From positions 1-64,000 of the forward strand of contig JAEZCE010000027.1 of assembly GCA_023429995.1 (NCBI GenBank): DNA of 64,000 nt, in the 5' to 3' direction. Each line of letters begins with the position of its first letter. Position 1 is the stretch's first letter. Both the position numbers and the translations under genes were made by a program. The DNA comes from Bacillota bacterium. Lineage in GTDB: Bacteria; Bacillota; UBA4882; UBA8346. The notes beneath the pieces were generated by a model. That model saw only the letters and a list, made by a program, of their open reading frames with translations. It searched no databases and was not told the origin of the DNA. Positions 1 to 8,964 of the stretch are shown here, in pieces.

Positions 1-2
1 GG

Positions 3-680
3 TACGACTCGGAGTTAGGACGGTTCATATCGGAAGATGATCCGGCGGCAGATCCGAACAATCCGAATTTATATTCATATTGCGGGAATAACTCTTTGAA
101 TCGGATTGATCCGAGCGGGCAATGCCCTTGTCTTATTGCCTTAGCTTGGTCGCTCTTTTGGCCGGAATTGCAAAAACAGCGGCAGGGATTAGTACATGGG
201 AGAAAGGCGGAACTTTTTGGAGTGGTTATTGCAGTGAACCAATCAGGATAGGAGCTTCTACCAATGGCACCCAAGCGAGCCCGTATTTGGGCAAAGCATA
301 TGGGTTTGCAGATATAGATATAGGGAATACCGGGGATATAAACTATGGCGGTGTAAGTTATACGGGTTATAGCGATCGGTATTTAGGCAGTGAGTACGAC
401 ATAGAAGAGCAGGATTTTAGAGCCATATCACTTGCCAAAGGCAGAGGATTTTGGACCTGTGGGTCCACCAGCACCAACAGATGAACAACGTGCACAAGCA
501 GCAATAGATACATTTGTCTCTGTTACTATAAGAGAATTAAATACAGGGTTTAAAGAGAAAAATGGTAATAATATGACCCCCTATGGGAAATGGTATGGAT
601 TAAATGGGGAACCATGGTGTGCAATGTTTGTATCTTGGTCTGCATATCAAGCGGGTATTCTTAAAACTGTAGTTCCTTAG
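3..680 (+). pseudogene. RHS-repeat protein 3' remnant with truncated CHAP-domain tail
   Basis: Positions 3-251 read as the end of an RHS core: the typical YDSELGRFISEDD and the NNSLNRIDPSGQ signature, after which RHS proteins carry a variable effector tail. This frame stops at 249-251. A second frame (122-484) encodes a Gly/Tyr-rich stretch. A third frame (about 432-680) encodes the start of a CHAP amidase/peptidase domain with the Cys motif EPWCAMFVSWSAYQAG, then stops at 678-680 before the catalytic His could occur. The reading frame changes twice and no segment has a credible start with a ribosome site, so I read it as a frameshifted, truncated effector end. In-frame sequence after the last stop (681-764) may also be remnant. 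The 5' part lies outside the window. CHAP tails hydrolyse peptidoglycan peptides or related amide bonds in intact homologues. Two sequencing indels are an alternative explanation. Confidence 0.72.
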
Positions 681-925
681 TTAACTACCATACGCGATCA
701 AATTATTGGATTAGGAAAGCAACACCAACATATAAATGAGCTGGGCAAGAAAGTTACTTTTTGATTGAATTAGGCGCTATCATGAGAAATCCATCAAAAA
801 GTATCGATTTTTTCAAAATTGAATAAAAGAGGGGCCTGGTAAGGGAATAGGAAAACGAGTGACGTGATAATTGTATTTTGTTGCGGAAAATAGAGGGAAT
901 TGGCGAAAAAAGCCGAAGTCTTTAT

Positions 926-950
926 AAAAAAAAGCCTGACGGCTTTTATT
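926..950 (-). terminator. Intrinsic terminator of tRNA-Pro
   Basis: A 7-bp stem (AAAAGCC/GGCTTTT, 930-936 with 941-947) with a TGAC loop. On the minus strand it is followed by a T-run, downstream of the minus-strand tRNA. It could also act on the plus strand. Confidence 0.75.
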
Positions 951-974
951 TTTACGAATCATCAATTCTTGAAA

Positions 975-1051
975 TGGTCGGGGTGAGAGGATTTGAACCT
1001 CCGGCCTTTCGGTCCCGAACCGAACGCTCTACCAAGCTGAGCCACACCCCG
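975..1051 (-). tRNA. tRNA-Pro (anticodon CGG)
   Basis: The reverse complement folds as a complete cloverleaf: acceptor CGGGGTG pairs with the 3' side CACCCCG, followed by discriminator A and an encoded CCA. The anticodon stem TTCGG/CCGAA encloses the 7-nt loop TTCGGGA, so positions 34-36 are CGG, which reads proline codon CCG. The T-loop GGTTCAAATCC is canonical. It is a single tRNA with its own promoter and terminator. Confidence 0.96.
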
Positions 1052-1068
1052 GAAAAGGTACAGGTATA

Positions 1069-1097
1069 AGTATAACAGAGAGCAGCCGGTTTGTCAA
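1069..1097 (-). promoter_or_regulatory. Sigma-A promoter of tRNA-Pro
   Basis: On the minus strand, a perfect -35 TTGACA (1092-1097), a 17-nt spacer and -10 TATACT (1069-1074) lie about 18 nt upstream of the tRNA 5' end. Confidence 0.9.
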
Positions 1098-1178
1098 AAC
1101 TTTTTATGAAACTAAATGGTTTCTTTCGGCTGGGAACTGGTATAAAAAATCATTGACTTCATGTAGAGGAGGAAACTC

Positions 1179-2789
1179 ATGCAAATTACCTTTTGCGGCG
1201 CAGCTGGAACCGTTACCGGTTCCAGCTATCTGGTGGAAACCCATTCCGGCCGTTTCCTGGTGGATTGTGGAATGTTTCAAGGTCCGAAAGAAATCCGTCA
1301 ACTCAACCATCAGGATTTTATTTTCAATCCCGGCTTTTTGGATTTTATGTTATTAACCCATGCTCATGTCGATCATTCCGGCCTTATCCCGAAGTTATGC
1401 AAGTCCGGCTTTAAAAAAGAGATTTATGCTACCAAAGCAACCGTAGATCTATGCAAAATTGTTCTTCCTGATTCCGGACACATTCAGGAAATGGAAATTG
1501 AATGGCGCAATCGTAAGCGTCAAAGGGCCGGTGTTCCTGCAGAGGAACCACTATATACGGCGGCGGAAGCTTTAAATTGTTTGAGCCAGTTCAGGGCTAA
1601 ACGGTATTCGGAAGAATTTCAACCCCTACCCGGAGTGCGGGTCCGTTTTTGGGATGCCGGACATATTTTGGGATCGGCGATTATCGAAGTGTTTGTCTCC
1701 GAGGGCGGAACGACCACCAAGATAGTATTTTCCGGAGATTTAGGCCAGAAAAATCAACCGATTATTGAGGATCCGACCCCCATTGCAGATGCTGATTATT
1801 TGCTGATTGAATCCACCTATGGAAACCGAATCCATGAAGACCAGGATCAAAAGGTTGAATTATTGCGGAAAATAATTACCGATGCTGTTAAATCAGGCGG
1901 AAATTTGGTGATTCCTGCTTTTGCAGTCGGCCGTACCCAGGATTTGTTATATTACATCAAAGGGTTACTCCGCAATGGAAAAATTCCACGGGTGCCGGTT
2001 TATATCGATAGTCCGATGGCGGTTTCCGTGACTGAAATCTATCGGGATAATCCGGAGTGTTACGATGAAGAAACTCGGGAACTCTTTGCTGCTCATGAGA
2101 GTCCCTTTGAGTTCCCGAATCTTCATTTTGTACGGAGCGCTGAGGAATCCAAACAATTAAACGCCACCGCCAGGGGGGCGATAATTATTTCCGCCAACGG
2201 GATGTGCGAAGCCGGGCGTATTTTACATCATTTAAAACATAACCTGTGGCGTCCGGAATCTCATATTTTATTTGTTGGTTACCAGGCTGAAGATACTTTG
2301 GGACGAAGGCTCTTAGAAGGCGCCAAAGTCGTCAAGATTATGGGAGAAGAGGTCAATGTTCAAGCCAAAGTACATTCCATAGGAGGTTTTTCGGCCCATG
2401 CCGATCAAGCGGGTTTGTTGGAGTGGTTGAATGGTTTTACGAAAAAACCAAAAGGGCTCTTTATTGTTCATGGTGAAAATGGCGCTCAAAAAGATTTGGC
2501 CGGTATAATTCAACAGCGCTTGAATATCAATCCCCTCATTCCCCGCTGGGGCGAACGTTTTGTATTAAATGCCGAGGCTCACCTGGATTCCATGATGACA
2601 AGGCCGAAGCTTAATAATTTTGAACTCGAAAAAGTTGTAGGTGATTTGGAGCATTCTGTTTTACAATTACACCTTCAAATAAAGCAACCGGGACAGGAAC
2701 GTGATTTAGCTCGGGTATCACCGCTTGTTGATCGGATGAAGAAATTAATGGCTGACTTGGAAGAAGAACTAAAAAAATCAATGGAATAA
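1179..2789 (+). CDS. MBL-fold / beta-CASP RNA exonuclease family protein
   Basis: A 536-aa metallo-beta-lactamase-fold hydrolase of the beta-CASP type (CPSF73/TTHA0252-like), expected to cut or trim RNA with two zinc ions in the cytoplasm. The HxHxDH zinc motif (LLTHAHVDHSG, H61, H63, D65, H66) is intact. The beta-CASP insertion follows, and the C-terminal RMMBL-type motif GGFSAHADQ (around residues 401-409) supplies the last metal His. The full family length is present, plus about 60 residues of charged C-terminal helix. The start ATG follows AGAGGAGG at ideal spacing. It is read away from tRNA-Pro and is followed after 89 bp by an unrelated gene. It is not RNase J, which is longer and differs at the N-terminus; the precise RNA substrate is unknown. 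Confidence 0.9.
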   Translation: MQITFCGAAGTVTGSSYLVETHSGRFLVDCGMFQGPKEIRQLNHQDFIFNPGFLDFMLLTHAHVDHSGLIPKLCKSGFKKEIYATKATVDLCKIVLPDSGHIQEMEIEWRNRKRQRAGVPAEEPLYTAAEALNCLSQFRAKRYSEEFQPLPGVRVRFWDAGHILGSAIIEVFVSEGGTTTKIVFSGDLGQKNQPIIEDPTPIADADYLLIESTYGNRIHEDQDQKVELLRKIITDAVKSGGNLVIPAFAVGRTQDLLYYIKGLLRNGKIPRVPVYIDSPMAVSVTEIYRDNPECYDEETRELFAAHESPFEFPNLHFVRSAEESKQLNATARGAIIISANGMCEAGRILHHLKHNLWRPESHILFVGYQAEDTLGRRLLEGAKVVKIMGEEVNVQAKVHSIGGFSAHADQAGLLEWLNGFTKKPKGLFIVHGENGAQKDLAGIIQQRLNINPLIPRWGERFVLNAEAHLDSMMTRPKLNNFELEKVVGDLEHSVLQLHLQIKQPGQERDLARVSPLVDRMKKLMADLEEELKKSME

Positions 2790-2878
2790 AAACAATTTAT
2801 CAAGACGCGTTTCCCCCTATTCGTTCATTTACATATGATAGAGAGATATGAAAATGACGAAGGGGGAGGGTTGTCCGG

Positions 2879-3238
2879 TTGAAAATGGGGTTTGGACGGC
2901 ACTATATGGCCGACCTTTATCTGTGCCAAAATCCGTGTTGGGAGGATCCCGAGGGGCTAGAAACGGAAATGAACCGCATAATTTCCACTACCGATAACGG
3001 GAAAGTCGGATTGCGTTTTGAGACCCATAATAAAGGAATACGGATCAGTGGAGAAATCAATGAGGTTTCCTATTTGTTAATCCAGGTCTTCCCTGAGCAA
3101 AAATTTTTAACAGTGGATTTATTTTCTTGGTTGCCGCAACTTGATCTCCAGGCTTTTGGCGAAGGCTTGTTGAATATATTTGCTCCGCAAGTCGTTGCCG
3201 CTGAAACAAAAATTAGGGCTGAACACCTGTTTAAATGA
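2879..3238 (+). CDS. AdoMet decarboxylase (SpeD)-like protein, active site degraded
   Basis: About 119 aa, the length of a bacterial class 1b AdoMet decarboxylase proenzyme. The N-terminus (GRHYMADLYLC) matches the family GRHL-A--Y-C motif, and the core NEVSYLLIQVFPE...VDLFSW aligns without gaps to the family ESHLTIHTWPE...IDLFTC. In that alignment the serine that becomes the pyruvoyl group is kept. The preceding Glu is Val, the processing His is Gln, and the catalytic Cys of FTC is Trp. Classical AdoMet decarboxylation is therefore doubtful. The start is TTG at 2879 behind GGGGGAGGG, or ATG at 2885. No spermidine synthase gene is nearby. Fold assignment is likely; the activity is unknown and may be absent or changed. 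Confidence 0.72.
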   Translation: MKMGFGRHYMADLYLCQNPCWEDPEGLETEMNRIISTTDNGKVGLRFETHNKGIRISGEINEVSYLLIQVFPEQKFLTVDLFSWLPQLDLQAFGEGLLNIFAPQVVAAETKIRAEHLFK

Positions 3239-3240
3239 AA

Positions 3241-3405
3241 TCAATTGAAAATTGAGAATTGAGATTAAAAACAAAGCTCATAATAGGTGTAAGGGTGCCC
3301 CTCTCATGCAGGTGGTATTAGCGAAGAGAACGAATTATCATATCGGTTTTGAATAGAGTTTTTAACATTATCCTTTATCAATGTCAATTCTCGATTGTCA
3401 ATTGA
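3241..3405. repeat. 165-bp element bounded by 22-bp inverted repeats
   Basis: The left end (3241-3262) and the reverse complement of the right end (3384-3405) match at 20 of 22 positions. Both are built of repeated AATTGA/TCAATT words. The interior has no open frame worth calling. The size and ends resemble a MITE or other palindromic intergenic unit, but the ends are AT-rich and simple and no target-site duplication is evident. It fills almost the whole gap between the SpeD-like gene and tldD, leaving the tldD ribosome site just outside. Confidence 0.55.
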
Positions 3406-3426
3406 TAAAAAATGAGGTGCCGAAAA

Positions 3427-4908
3427 GTGAGAGTTGATCAATATCATCAAATCATCGATTCAGCCAAAGAAATTGGTATGGCCAAGGGATTGTATTTTAT
3501 TTTACGTTTCCAAAGCCGAAAGGATTTAGGAGTTCATATCAATAACGGCAAAACGGAAGAAATTAGTAGCGGCAATCTGGAAGGAATGGGCCTTCAGGTT
3601 TTTACACCCGAAGGGTACATCGGTTTTGCAGCCGCCGATCAGATTAACGAAGCGATTATGAAAGACTTGTTCGAGAAGGCGGCTTTCCTGGCCGAGCAGA
3701 GTAAAAGCTTTCAGGGGGAACCTAATGTAGAGATTTTCAAACTCAGGGAACATCATACCCGAAGGGAGATTCAATTAGATAATCCATACGGTGCATTGAG
3801 CCTGACGGAGATCGAAACCCGACTGAAAGAACTGAACAACGAATTAACGGTTATGGATTCCCGGTTATCTGTCCGAACCCTGCTGCGTCTGACCGACGAA
3901 GAATGGCGAATTATTCGTTCTGACGGCACCGATACGGCATTCAATACGCCCCGTTCGATGTTGTATCATAGTATTACCGCTAAATCCACCGATGACACAG
4001 CCACCACTTTTGCCAATTTGTCCGGGATTGACTTGGGCGTGCTCATCAAACAAGAGAACCGTCGTAAAATCCAAGAGCGGGCCAAAAAAGCCACTCAGTT
4101 GGCATTGAATTTATTATCAGCTTCTAAGCTTACAGGTGGACATTATAAACTGGTGATTGATTATGCTTTGGCAAAAGGACTCGCCCATGAGGCTTTTGGC
4201 CATGCTGCGGAAACAGATGCGATTGAAAGTTCCATTCTTGGCGAAAATGGACATTTTAAAACCGGAATGACTGTGGCTGACTCTGACTTATCAATTATTG
4301 ACGGGCCCCTTGAAGGGGATTACGCTTATCAGCCCATAAGCGCAGTGGGGGAAATTCGTCAGACCGTTAGAATTATCGATCATGGAAAACTGAATGCGGG
4401 TCTTTCCGATATTTTTTCAGCAGATAGGGCAGGTGTTCCTTACACCGGGGCTGAACGGGTTGAGAATTTCTTTCATCTCCCGATTGCCAGGATGAGCAAT
4501 ATTCGCATTGAAATGGAAAAACCGCTCCCCCTCAACCAGGATTTTGAGTCCGTGACTCCGGAAGATCTTTATCATATCTTAATGGATAACCATTTAATGA
4601 AGGCTGATGAAAATGTTTTGTATTTGGCGGGTTTTCAAGGCGGTCAGGTCAACCCGGCCTTTGGCGATTTTGTTTTTCATTGTTCGGGAATTTACCAGTT
4701 ATCTCAGGAACCTGTTCTTTATAAGCCTGCAATTTTCAGCGGCAAAATTTTATCGGTATTGCAATCCGTCAAAGCAGCCATTGGTCAGCTACAGATCGAC
4801 GCTATCGGGACTTGCGGTAAAATGGGACAAGGAGTACCCAGCTGCGGTGGTTCCCATTATTTTTTGGTCATTGATAAAAATCCCGAAGTAACAATTGGGG
4901 GGAATTAA
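3427..4908 (+). CDS. tldD: TldD-family zinc metalloprotease subunit
   Basis: A 493-aa TldD/PmbA-family protein, the catalytic half of the TldD-TldE heterodimer that degrades unfolded peptides and matures some modified peptides and bacteriocins. The family's zinc signature HExxxH is present as HEAFGH (H254, E255, H259). The Gly-rich C-terminal domain with GTCGKMGQGVPSCGGSH near the end is also typical. I chose GTG 3427 because GAGGTG at 3414-3419 then sits 7 nt upstream; an upstream ATG at 3412 would lie inside that ribosome site. The gene is followed by tldE after a single base, so the two subunits are co-translated. No modified-peptide precursor was recognised next to it. Confidence 0.93.
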   Translation: MRVDQYHQIIDSAKEIGMAKGLYFILRFQSRKDLGVHINNGKTEEISSGNLEGMGLQVFTPEGYIGFAAADQINEAIMKDLFEKAAFLAEQSKSFQGEPNVEIFKLREHHTRREIQLDNPYGALSLTEIETRLKELNNELTVMDSRLSVRTLLRLTDEEWRIIRSDGTDTAFNTPRSMLYHSITAKSTDDTATTFANLSGIDLGVLIKQENRRKIQERAKKATQLALNLLSASKLTGGHYKLVIDYALAKGLAHEAFGHAAETDAIESSILGENGHFKTGMTVADSDLSIIDGPLEGDYAYQPISAVGEIRQTVRIIDHGKLNAGLSDIFSADRAGVPYTGAERVENFFHLPIARMSNIRIEMEKPLPLNQDFESVTPEDLYHILMDNHLMKADENVLYLAGFQGGQVNPAFGDFVFHCSGIYQLSQEPVLYKPAIFSGKILSVLQSVKAAIGQLQIDAIGTCGKMGQGVPSCGGSHYFLVIDKNPEVTIGGN

Positions 4909-4909
4909 A

Positions 4910-6211
4910 ATGGAGTTGGCAACGATTCTGGCAGAACGATTAAATGATTATTCAAGACAAAATCGGGAATTAACAGCTTGGCGAATCGATTTATATGAAA
5001 CCAGGGGATTTGAAGTTGGTCTTAAGAACAATCGTATTGGCGGCCCATATTCGGCTCCGGGTTATAAAAGAAGTATTAGTGGTGAAATATATCTTATTTG
5101 GGCAGGTCAAAAATTTACTTCAGCCAAGCTTGACTCCGGTGTTGTTGATAATTTTACCGAATATATGGATGTTTGGCGGGCGACTGCTTATTACGATCCC
5201 GATGGAGTGGGCCTTCATAAGCCCGAAAATATCCCTCAAGTAGCTCTCTTTGATGAGCGAGTCAAAAACATTATCGACCATCAAGATCCTTTGCCGTTTC
5301 ATTTATTGGAACAGGGATTACAATTTTTGAGTCGGCGGGGCATTAAAAAAATAGATGGAAAAGTCCGTTGTTATGAGGGTTCCCGAGTCATTTTGAATTC
5401 CGAAGGGTTACAAGTGGCTTATTCCCAGAGTCCGGTGGATTTCTTTTTTGAAGCCAATGATTGTTATGGGGAAAGTTATGGAGAAAAAAAATGGCCCACC
5501 GAATCGGAGATAAACCGGGTGATTGAAAATACCGCTAATATTGCTTCGTTGCTGGCTGTAAGTCCTCCGCGGGAAACTGGCGGAAAGATGCGACTTCTTT
5601 TCCCGCCGGGGATTTTTGAGTCTTTTTTAGGGCAATTTTTATTAACCAATCTCTACGGTAGTTTGGTCGTTAATCGCCAAAGCCGCTTTGATCTTGAAGA
5701 TTTCAAGAAGGAAAAACAAGTATTGCGACAGGATTTATCTTTAGAAGTCAATACTTTATTGCCCTATCGGGCAATGTCGTACCCATGTACCAGCGAGGGC
5801 GTGACTGGAGGTAAAGCCTCCTTTATTAGTGAGGGAAGGTTGAAGACACCGATACTTAGCCTGAAATATGCCAAAAAAGCAGGACTCATTCCCACACCCA
5901 TTCCTTCGGGGGGATTTTTTATCAAGAGCAGCCGAAACCTGGATACCTGGGAACAATTAATTAAGCAAACTCAACAGGGAATGATAGTATATTCGATTTT
6001 AGGTTTACATACCCAGGATGCAAGTTCAGGCCATTTTTCATTAACAGCCGATCAATGCCTTCTGGTGGAGCGGGGAGAGATTGTAGGCAAAGCTAAGGCC
6101 GTTATCAACGGTAACTTTCTTGAGGCGCTAACCCGGGAAGAAAGCTGTTTAGCTTCCTATGAAGGAGAAGACAATCCGGGGTTTGCTTTTTGGGCAAGTG
6201 TCGCGGGATAA
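4910..6211 (+). CDS. tldE: TldE/PmbA-family protein, TldD partner
   Basis: A 433-aa PmbA/TldE-type protein that pairs with TldD to enclose the proteolytic chamber. It lacks the HExxxH zinc motif, as expected for the non-catalytic subunit. The shared fold is seen in TSEGVTGGKASFISEGRL and the C-terminal block with FSLTADQCLLVERGEIVG. ATG 4910 is chosen because GGGGGGA lies a few bases upstream; a TTG at 4895 is in frame but sits within tldD without its own site. The gene is directly downstream of tldD. Sequence identity to characterised TldE appears low, so family-level naming is safest. Confidence 0.88.
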   Translation: MELATILAERLNDYSRQNRELTAWRIDLYETRGFEVGLKNNRIGGPYSAPGYKRSISGEIYLIWAGQKFTSAKLDSGVVDNFTEYMDVWRATAYYDPDGVGLHKPENIPQVALFDERVKNIIDHQDPLPFHLLEQGLQFLSRRGIKKIDGKVRCYEGSRVILNSEGLQVAYSQSPVDFFFEANDCYGESYGEKKWPTESEINRVIENTANIASLLAVSPPRETGGKMRLLFPPGIFESFLGQFLLTNLYGSLVVNRQSRFDLEDFKKEKQVLRQDLSLEVNTLLPYRAMSYPCTSEGVTGGKASFISEGRLKTPILSLKYAKKAGLIPTPIPSGGFFIKSSRNLDTWEQLIKQTQQGMIVYSILGLHTQDASSGHFSLTADQCLLVERGEIVGKAKAVINGNFLEALTREESCLASYEGEDNPGFAFWASVAG

Positions 6212-6261
6212 TAGGGCTCGGGAAGGGAAATAATATACTGGATATTTTTTATAAAACTAGT

Positions 6262-6289
6262 TTGCATTTAAACCTAAATCTGGTAAAAT
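6262..6289 (+). promoter_or_regulatory. Candidate sigma-A promoter of fba
   Basis: TTGCAT (6262-6267), a 16-nt spacer and TAAAAT (6284-6289) lie about 70 bp upstream of the aldolase start, in the gap after tldE. Confidence 0.6.
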
Positions 6290-6361
6290 AGGTTTGACTG
6301 GAAAGCAAGTTCGCATGCATGCGCGCTCGTATAAAATAAGGATTCCAAAGGAGTGAAATCA

Positions 6362-7291
6362 ATGCCGTTAGTTACGACAACTGAAATGTTCCAAAAAGCT
6401 TATAAGGGCGGATATGCTATTGGCGCTTTTAATGTCAATAACATGGAAATCGTTCAGGGTATTACCGAAGCTGCCAAAGAAGAAAAGACACCGTTGATTC
6501 TTCAAGTATCGGCAGGCGCTCGGAAATACGCCAAACATGTCTATTTGATGAAATTAATCGAAGCAGCTATTGAAGATACCGGATTACCGATTTGCGTTCA
6601 TTTAGACCACGGCGAAAATTTTGAAGTTTGCAAATCCTGTATTGATGGCGGCTTTACTTCAGTTATGATTGATGGATCCAAACATCCCTTTGAAGAGAAT
6701 ATTAAAATTACCAAAGAAGTGGTAGATTATGCCCATTCAAAAGGCGTTGTCGTTGAAGGGGAACTTGGTAAGCTTGCCGGTATTGAAGATGCGGTAAATG
6801 TGTCTGAAAAGGATGCCTCATTCACCGATCCTGATCAGGTTGAAGAATTTGTTAAGCGGACCGGAGTTGATTCTCTGGCTATTGCGATTGGGACAAGCCA
6901 TGGCGCTTTTAAGTTTAAAGGTGAACCCAGATTACGTTTCGATATCTTAGAAGAAGTCGAAAAACGGTTGCCTAATTTCCCGATCGTTCTCCATGGAGCT
7001 TCTTCAGTTATCCCTGAATTTGTTGAGATGATTAACAAATATGGCGGCCAAATGCCGGGCGCTCAAGGCGTTCCAGAAGCAATGCTGCGGAAAGCGGCTA
7101 CGATGGCAGTATGTAAGATTAATATCGACTCGGATTTACGGTTAGCCATGACTGCTTCCATCCGGAAGCATTTTGCTGAAAAACCTGGCGATTTCGACCC
7201 AAGACAATACTTGACTCCAGGCCGGGAAGCCATTAAGGCAATGGTTAAACATAAAATCGTTAACGTGCTCGGTTGTAGCAATACGATTTGA
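6362..7291 (+). CDS. fba: Class II fructose-bisphosphate aldolase
   Basis: A 309-aa zinc-dependent aldolase that reversibly splits fructose 1,6-bisphosphate into dihydroxyacetone phosphate and glyceraldehyde 3-phosphate (glycolysis/gluconeogenesis, cytoplasm). The catalytic Asp and first zinc His are in VHLDHGEN (D82, H83). A second signature, AIAIGTSHGAFKF, carries another zinc His, and IVLHGASS supplies the third. NINTD-like KINIDSDLR closes the phosphate site. ATG 6362 follows AAAGGAG with 8-nt spacing; an in-frame GTG at 6353 overlaps that site. The gene is monocistronic, with a promoter upstream and a strong terminator 16 bp after the stop. Tagatose-bisphosphate aldolase is a close relative, but the glycolytic gene set in this window favours Fba. 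Confidence 0.94.
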   Translation: MPLVTTTEMFQKAYKGGYAIGAFNVNNMEIVQGITEAAKEEKTPLILQVSAGARKYAKHVYLMKLIEAAIEDTGLPICVHLDHGENFEVCKSCIDGGFTSVMIDGSKHPFEENIKITKEVVDYAHSKGVVVEGELGKLAGIEDAVNVSEKDASFTDPDQVEEFVKRTGVDSLAIAIGTSHGAFKFKGEPRLRFDILEEVEKRLPNFPIVLHGASSVIPEFVEMINKYGGQMPGAQGVPEAMLRKAATMAVCKINIDSDLRLAMTASIRKHFAEKPGDFDPRQYLTPGREAIKAMVKHKIVNVLGCSNTI

Positions 7292-7306
7292 TAAAAACAA
7301 CAAGGA

Positions 7307-7337
7307 GCAGAGGGCGGAAACGCCCTCTGCTTTTTTT
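7307..7337 (+). terminator. Intrinsic terminator after fba
   Basis: A perfect 10-bp GC-rich stem (7307-7316 with 7321-7330) capped by a GAAA tetraloop and followed by seven T. Confidence 0.95.
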
Positions 7338-7464
7338 AGGACCCGCCGGAAGGAGGAGTGTTTTGTTTGTCGAAGTAAAGCTTTGACTTGACTGGGGTCT
7401 TATATTCTTCAGTAGCGATATACTGTGAATGTCAGTCAATAATAATTTGGAAAACTGGTGATGG

Positions 7465-8820
7465 ATGATGGGAACTCTTAAAAAAACTGCAGTAATCGGT
7501 TTGGCCGTTAGTAATACTCCTCTAATCAGATATTTAGTGGAACAAGGCGCACAGGTAACGGTGTTTGACAAGAAATCAGCTGAGGAACTTCAGAATTATT
7601 TGGGAAAATTAAGTGATTTAAAGCTTGAATATTGCCTGGGTGATGATTATTTAAGTCATTTACACGGTTTTGATTATATTTATGTGACTCCGGGTATGAA
7701 AAAAGATTTGCCGGAATTACAAAGAGCCCGTTCGGAGGGAGCTGTTTTCAGCAGTGAAATGGAGTTGTTTTTTGAAAAGTGCCCGGGTCAAATCACCGGG
7801 ATTACCGGCAGCAGTGGTAAGACTACAACCACCACGTTGATTGGATTAATGATGGCGCCCGCTTTTCCTGCTACTTTTGTCGGTGGCAATATTGGACGTT
7901 CTTTGATGGACCAGTTGCCGGCAATGAACCAATCTTCCAAGGTTGTTCTCGAACTTAGCAGTTTTCAACTTCAAACGGTTAGCAAAAGTCCACAATTGTC
8001 GATTATTACCAATATAACTCCCAACCATCTGGATATTCATGCGTCCATGGAGGAATACATCCAAGCCAAAAGCAATATTTTACTGTATCAAAGCAAGAAG
8101 GATATTGCTATTCTCAATTATGACAATGAAATCACCCGTGGCCTCTCCGACAAAGTAAAAGGAAAATTGTATTATTTCAGCCGAAAGCGGAACCTTGATG
8201 AAGGAGCTTGTTTGGAAGACGATAAGTTGGTAATTCGGCTGAACGGTCAGACCGAGGTATTGACCACTAGAAACCGTCTGAAACTTTTAGGGGACCACAA
8301 CGTTGAAAATATATTAACTGCTTCGCTAGCTGCACGAATCAACGGAGTACCTCTTGAGAATTTAACCCCGGTTGTGGAAGAATTCAGTGGAGTCGAACAC
8401 CGTTTGGAGTTTATACGGGAAAAAAACGGGGTACTTTTTTACAACGATTCAATTTCCACGACGCCTGATCGGGCTATTGCCGGTTTAATGGCCATGACCA
8501 GACCTACGATTCTAATTGCCGGCGGTTATGATAAACATCTTCCCTTCGATAAACTCGCCCCAGTCATTGTCAATCAATGTAAGCATTTGGTTGTAATCGG
8601 TGTTACCGGACCCCAGATAATTGCCGCAGTTAGAAAATTCCGGGAAGATTTTCCGATTACTCCGGTCAAAACTTTTGAAGAAGCTGTGGAAACGGCCGCA
8701 AAACTTGCCGGGCCAGGGCAGGTGGTACTGTTATCGCCAGCCTGTGCCAGTTACGATATGTTCAAAAATTACCAGGAACGGGGTACTTTGTTTAAAAACC
8801 TGGTGAATGCGATGGGATAA
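7465..8820 (+). CDS. murD: UDP-N-acetylmuramoyl-L-alanine--D-glutamate ligase
   Basis: A 451-aa Mur ligase that adds D-glutamate to UDP-MurNAc-L-Ala in peptidoglycan precursor synthesis (cytoplasm, ATP-dependent). The N-terminal Rossmann-like domain begins AVIGLAVSNTPL. The ATP loop GSSGKTTTTT is at residues 115-124. The central domain has NITPNHLDIH, and the C-terminal domain has the YNDSISTTPDR signature typical of MurD. The length matches the family. The gene stands alone, outside any division and cell wall cluster, and has a weak ribosome site (two adjacent ATGs, 7465 and 7468). MurD is usually essential, so if no second copy exists this one must be functional. Confidence 0.94.
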   Translation: MMGTLKKTAVIGLAVSNTPLIRYLVEQGAQVTVFDKKSAEELQNYLGKLSDLKLEYCLGDDYLSHLHGFDYIYVTPGMKKDLPELQRARSEGAVFSSEMELFFEKCPGQITGITGSSGKTTTTTLIGLMMAPAFPATFVGGNIGRSLMDQLPAMNQSSKVVLELSSFQLQTVSKSPQLSIITNITPNHLDIHASMEEYIQAKSNILLYQSKKDIAILNYDNEITRGLSDKVKGKLYYFSRKRNLDEGACLEDDKLVIRLNGQTEVLTTRNRLKLLGDHNVENILTASLAARINGVPLENLTPVVEEFSGVEHRLEFIREKNGVLFYNDSISTTPDRAIAGLMAMTRPTILIAGGYDKHLPFDKLAPVIVNQCKHLVVIGVTGPQIIAAVRKFREDFPITPVKTFEEAVETAAKLAGPGQVVLLSPACASYDMFKNYQERGTLFKNLVNAMG

Positions 8821-8964
8821 AATCTTTTATTGTTGAAGGACTTTATATTTTTTAGATTATTGGGCTGCCGAAACTTTTTTTATTTTTTCATAGAGAACAC
8901 TCTGAATTTTTTATTAAAAATGAATACATGGAGATTACTACTGTGTTAATTCTCGTTTTTTCAC

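Noticed and set aside
3306..3335. Sequence resembling a T-box (AGGTGGTATTAGCG) upstream of tldD
   Set aside because: It lacks the full GGTACCGCG core, the stem I/specifier structure and a terminator, and tldD is not an amino-acid gene. It lies inside the inverted-repeat element.
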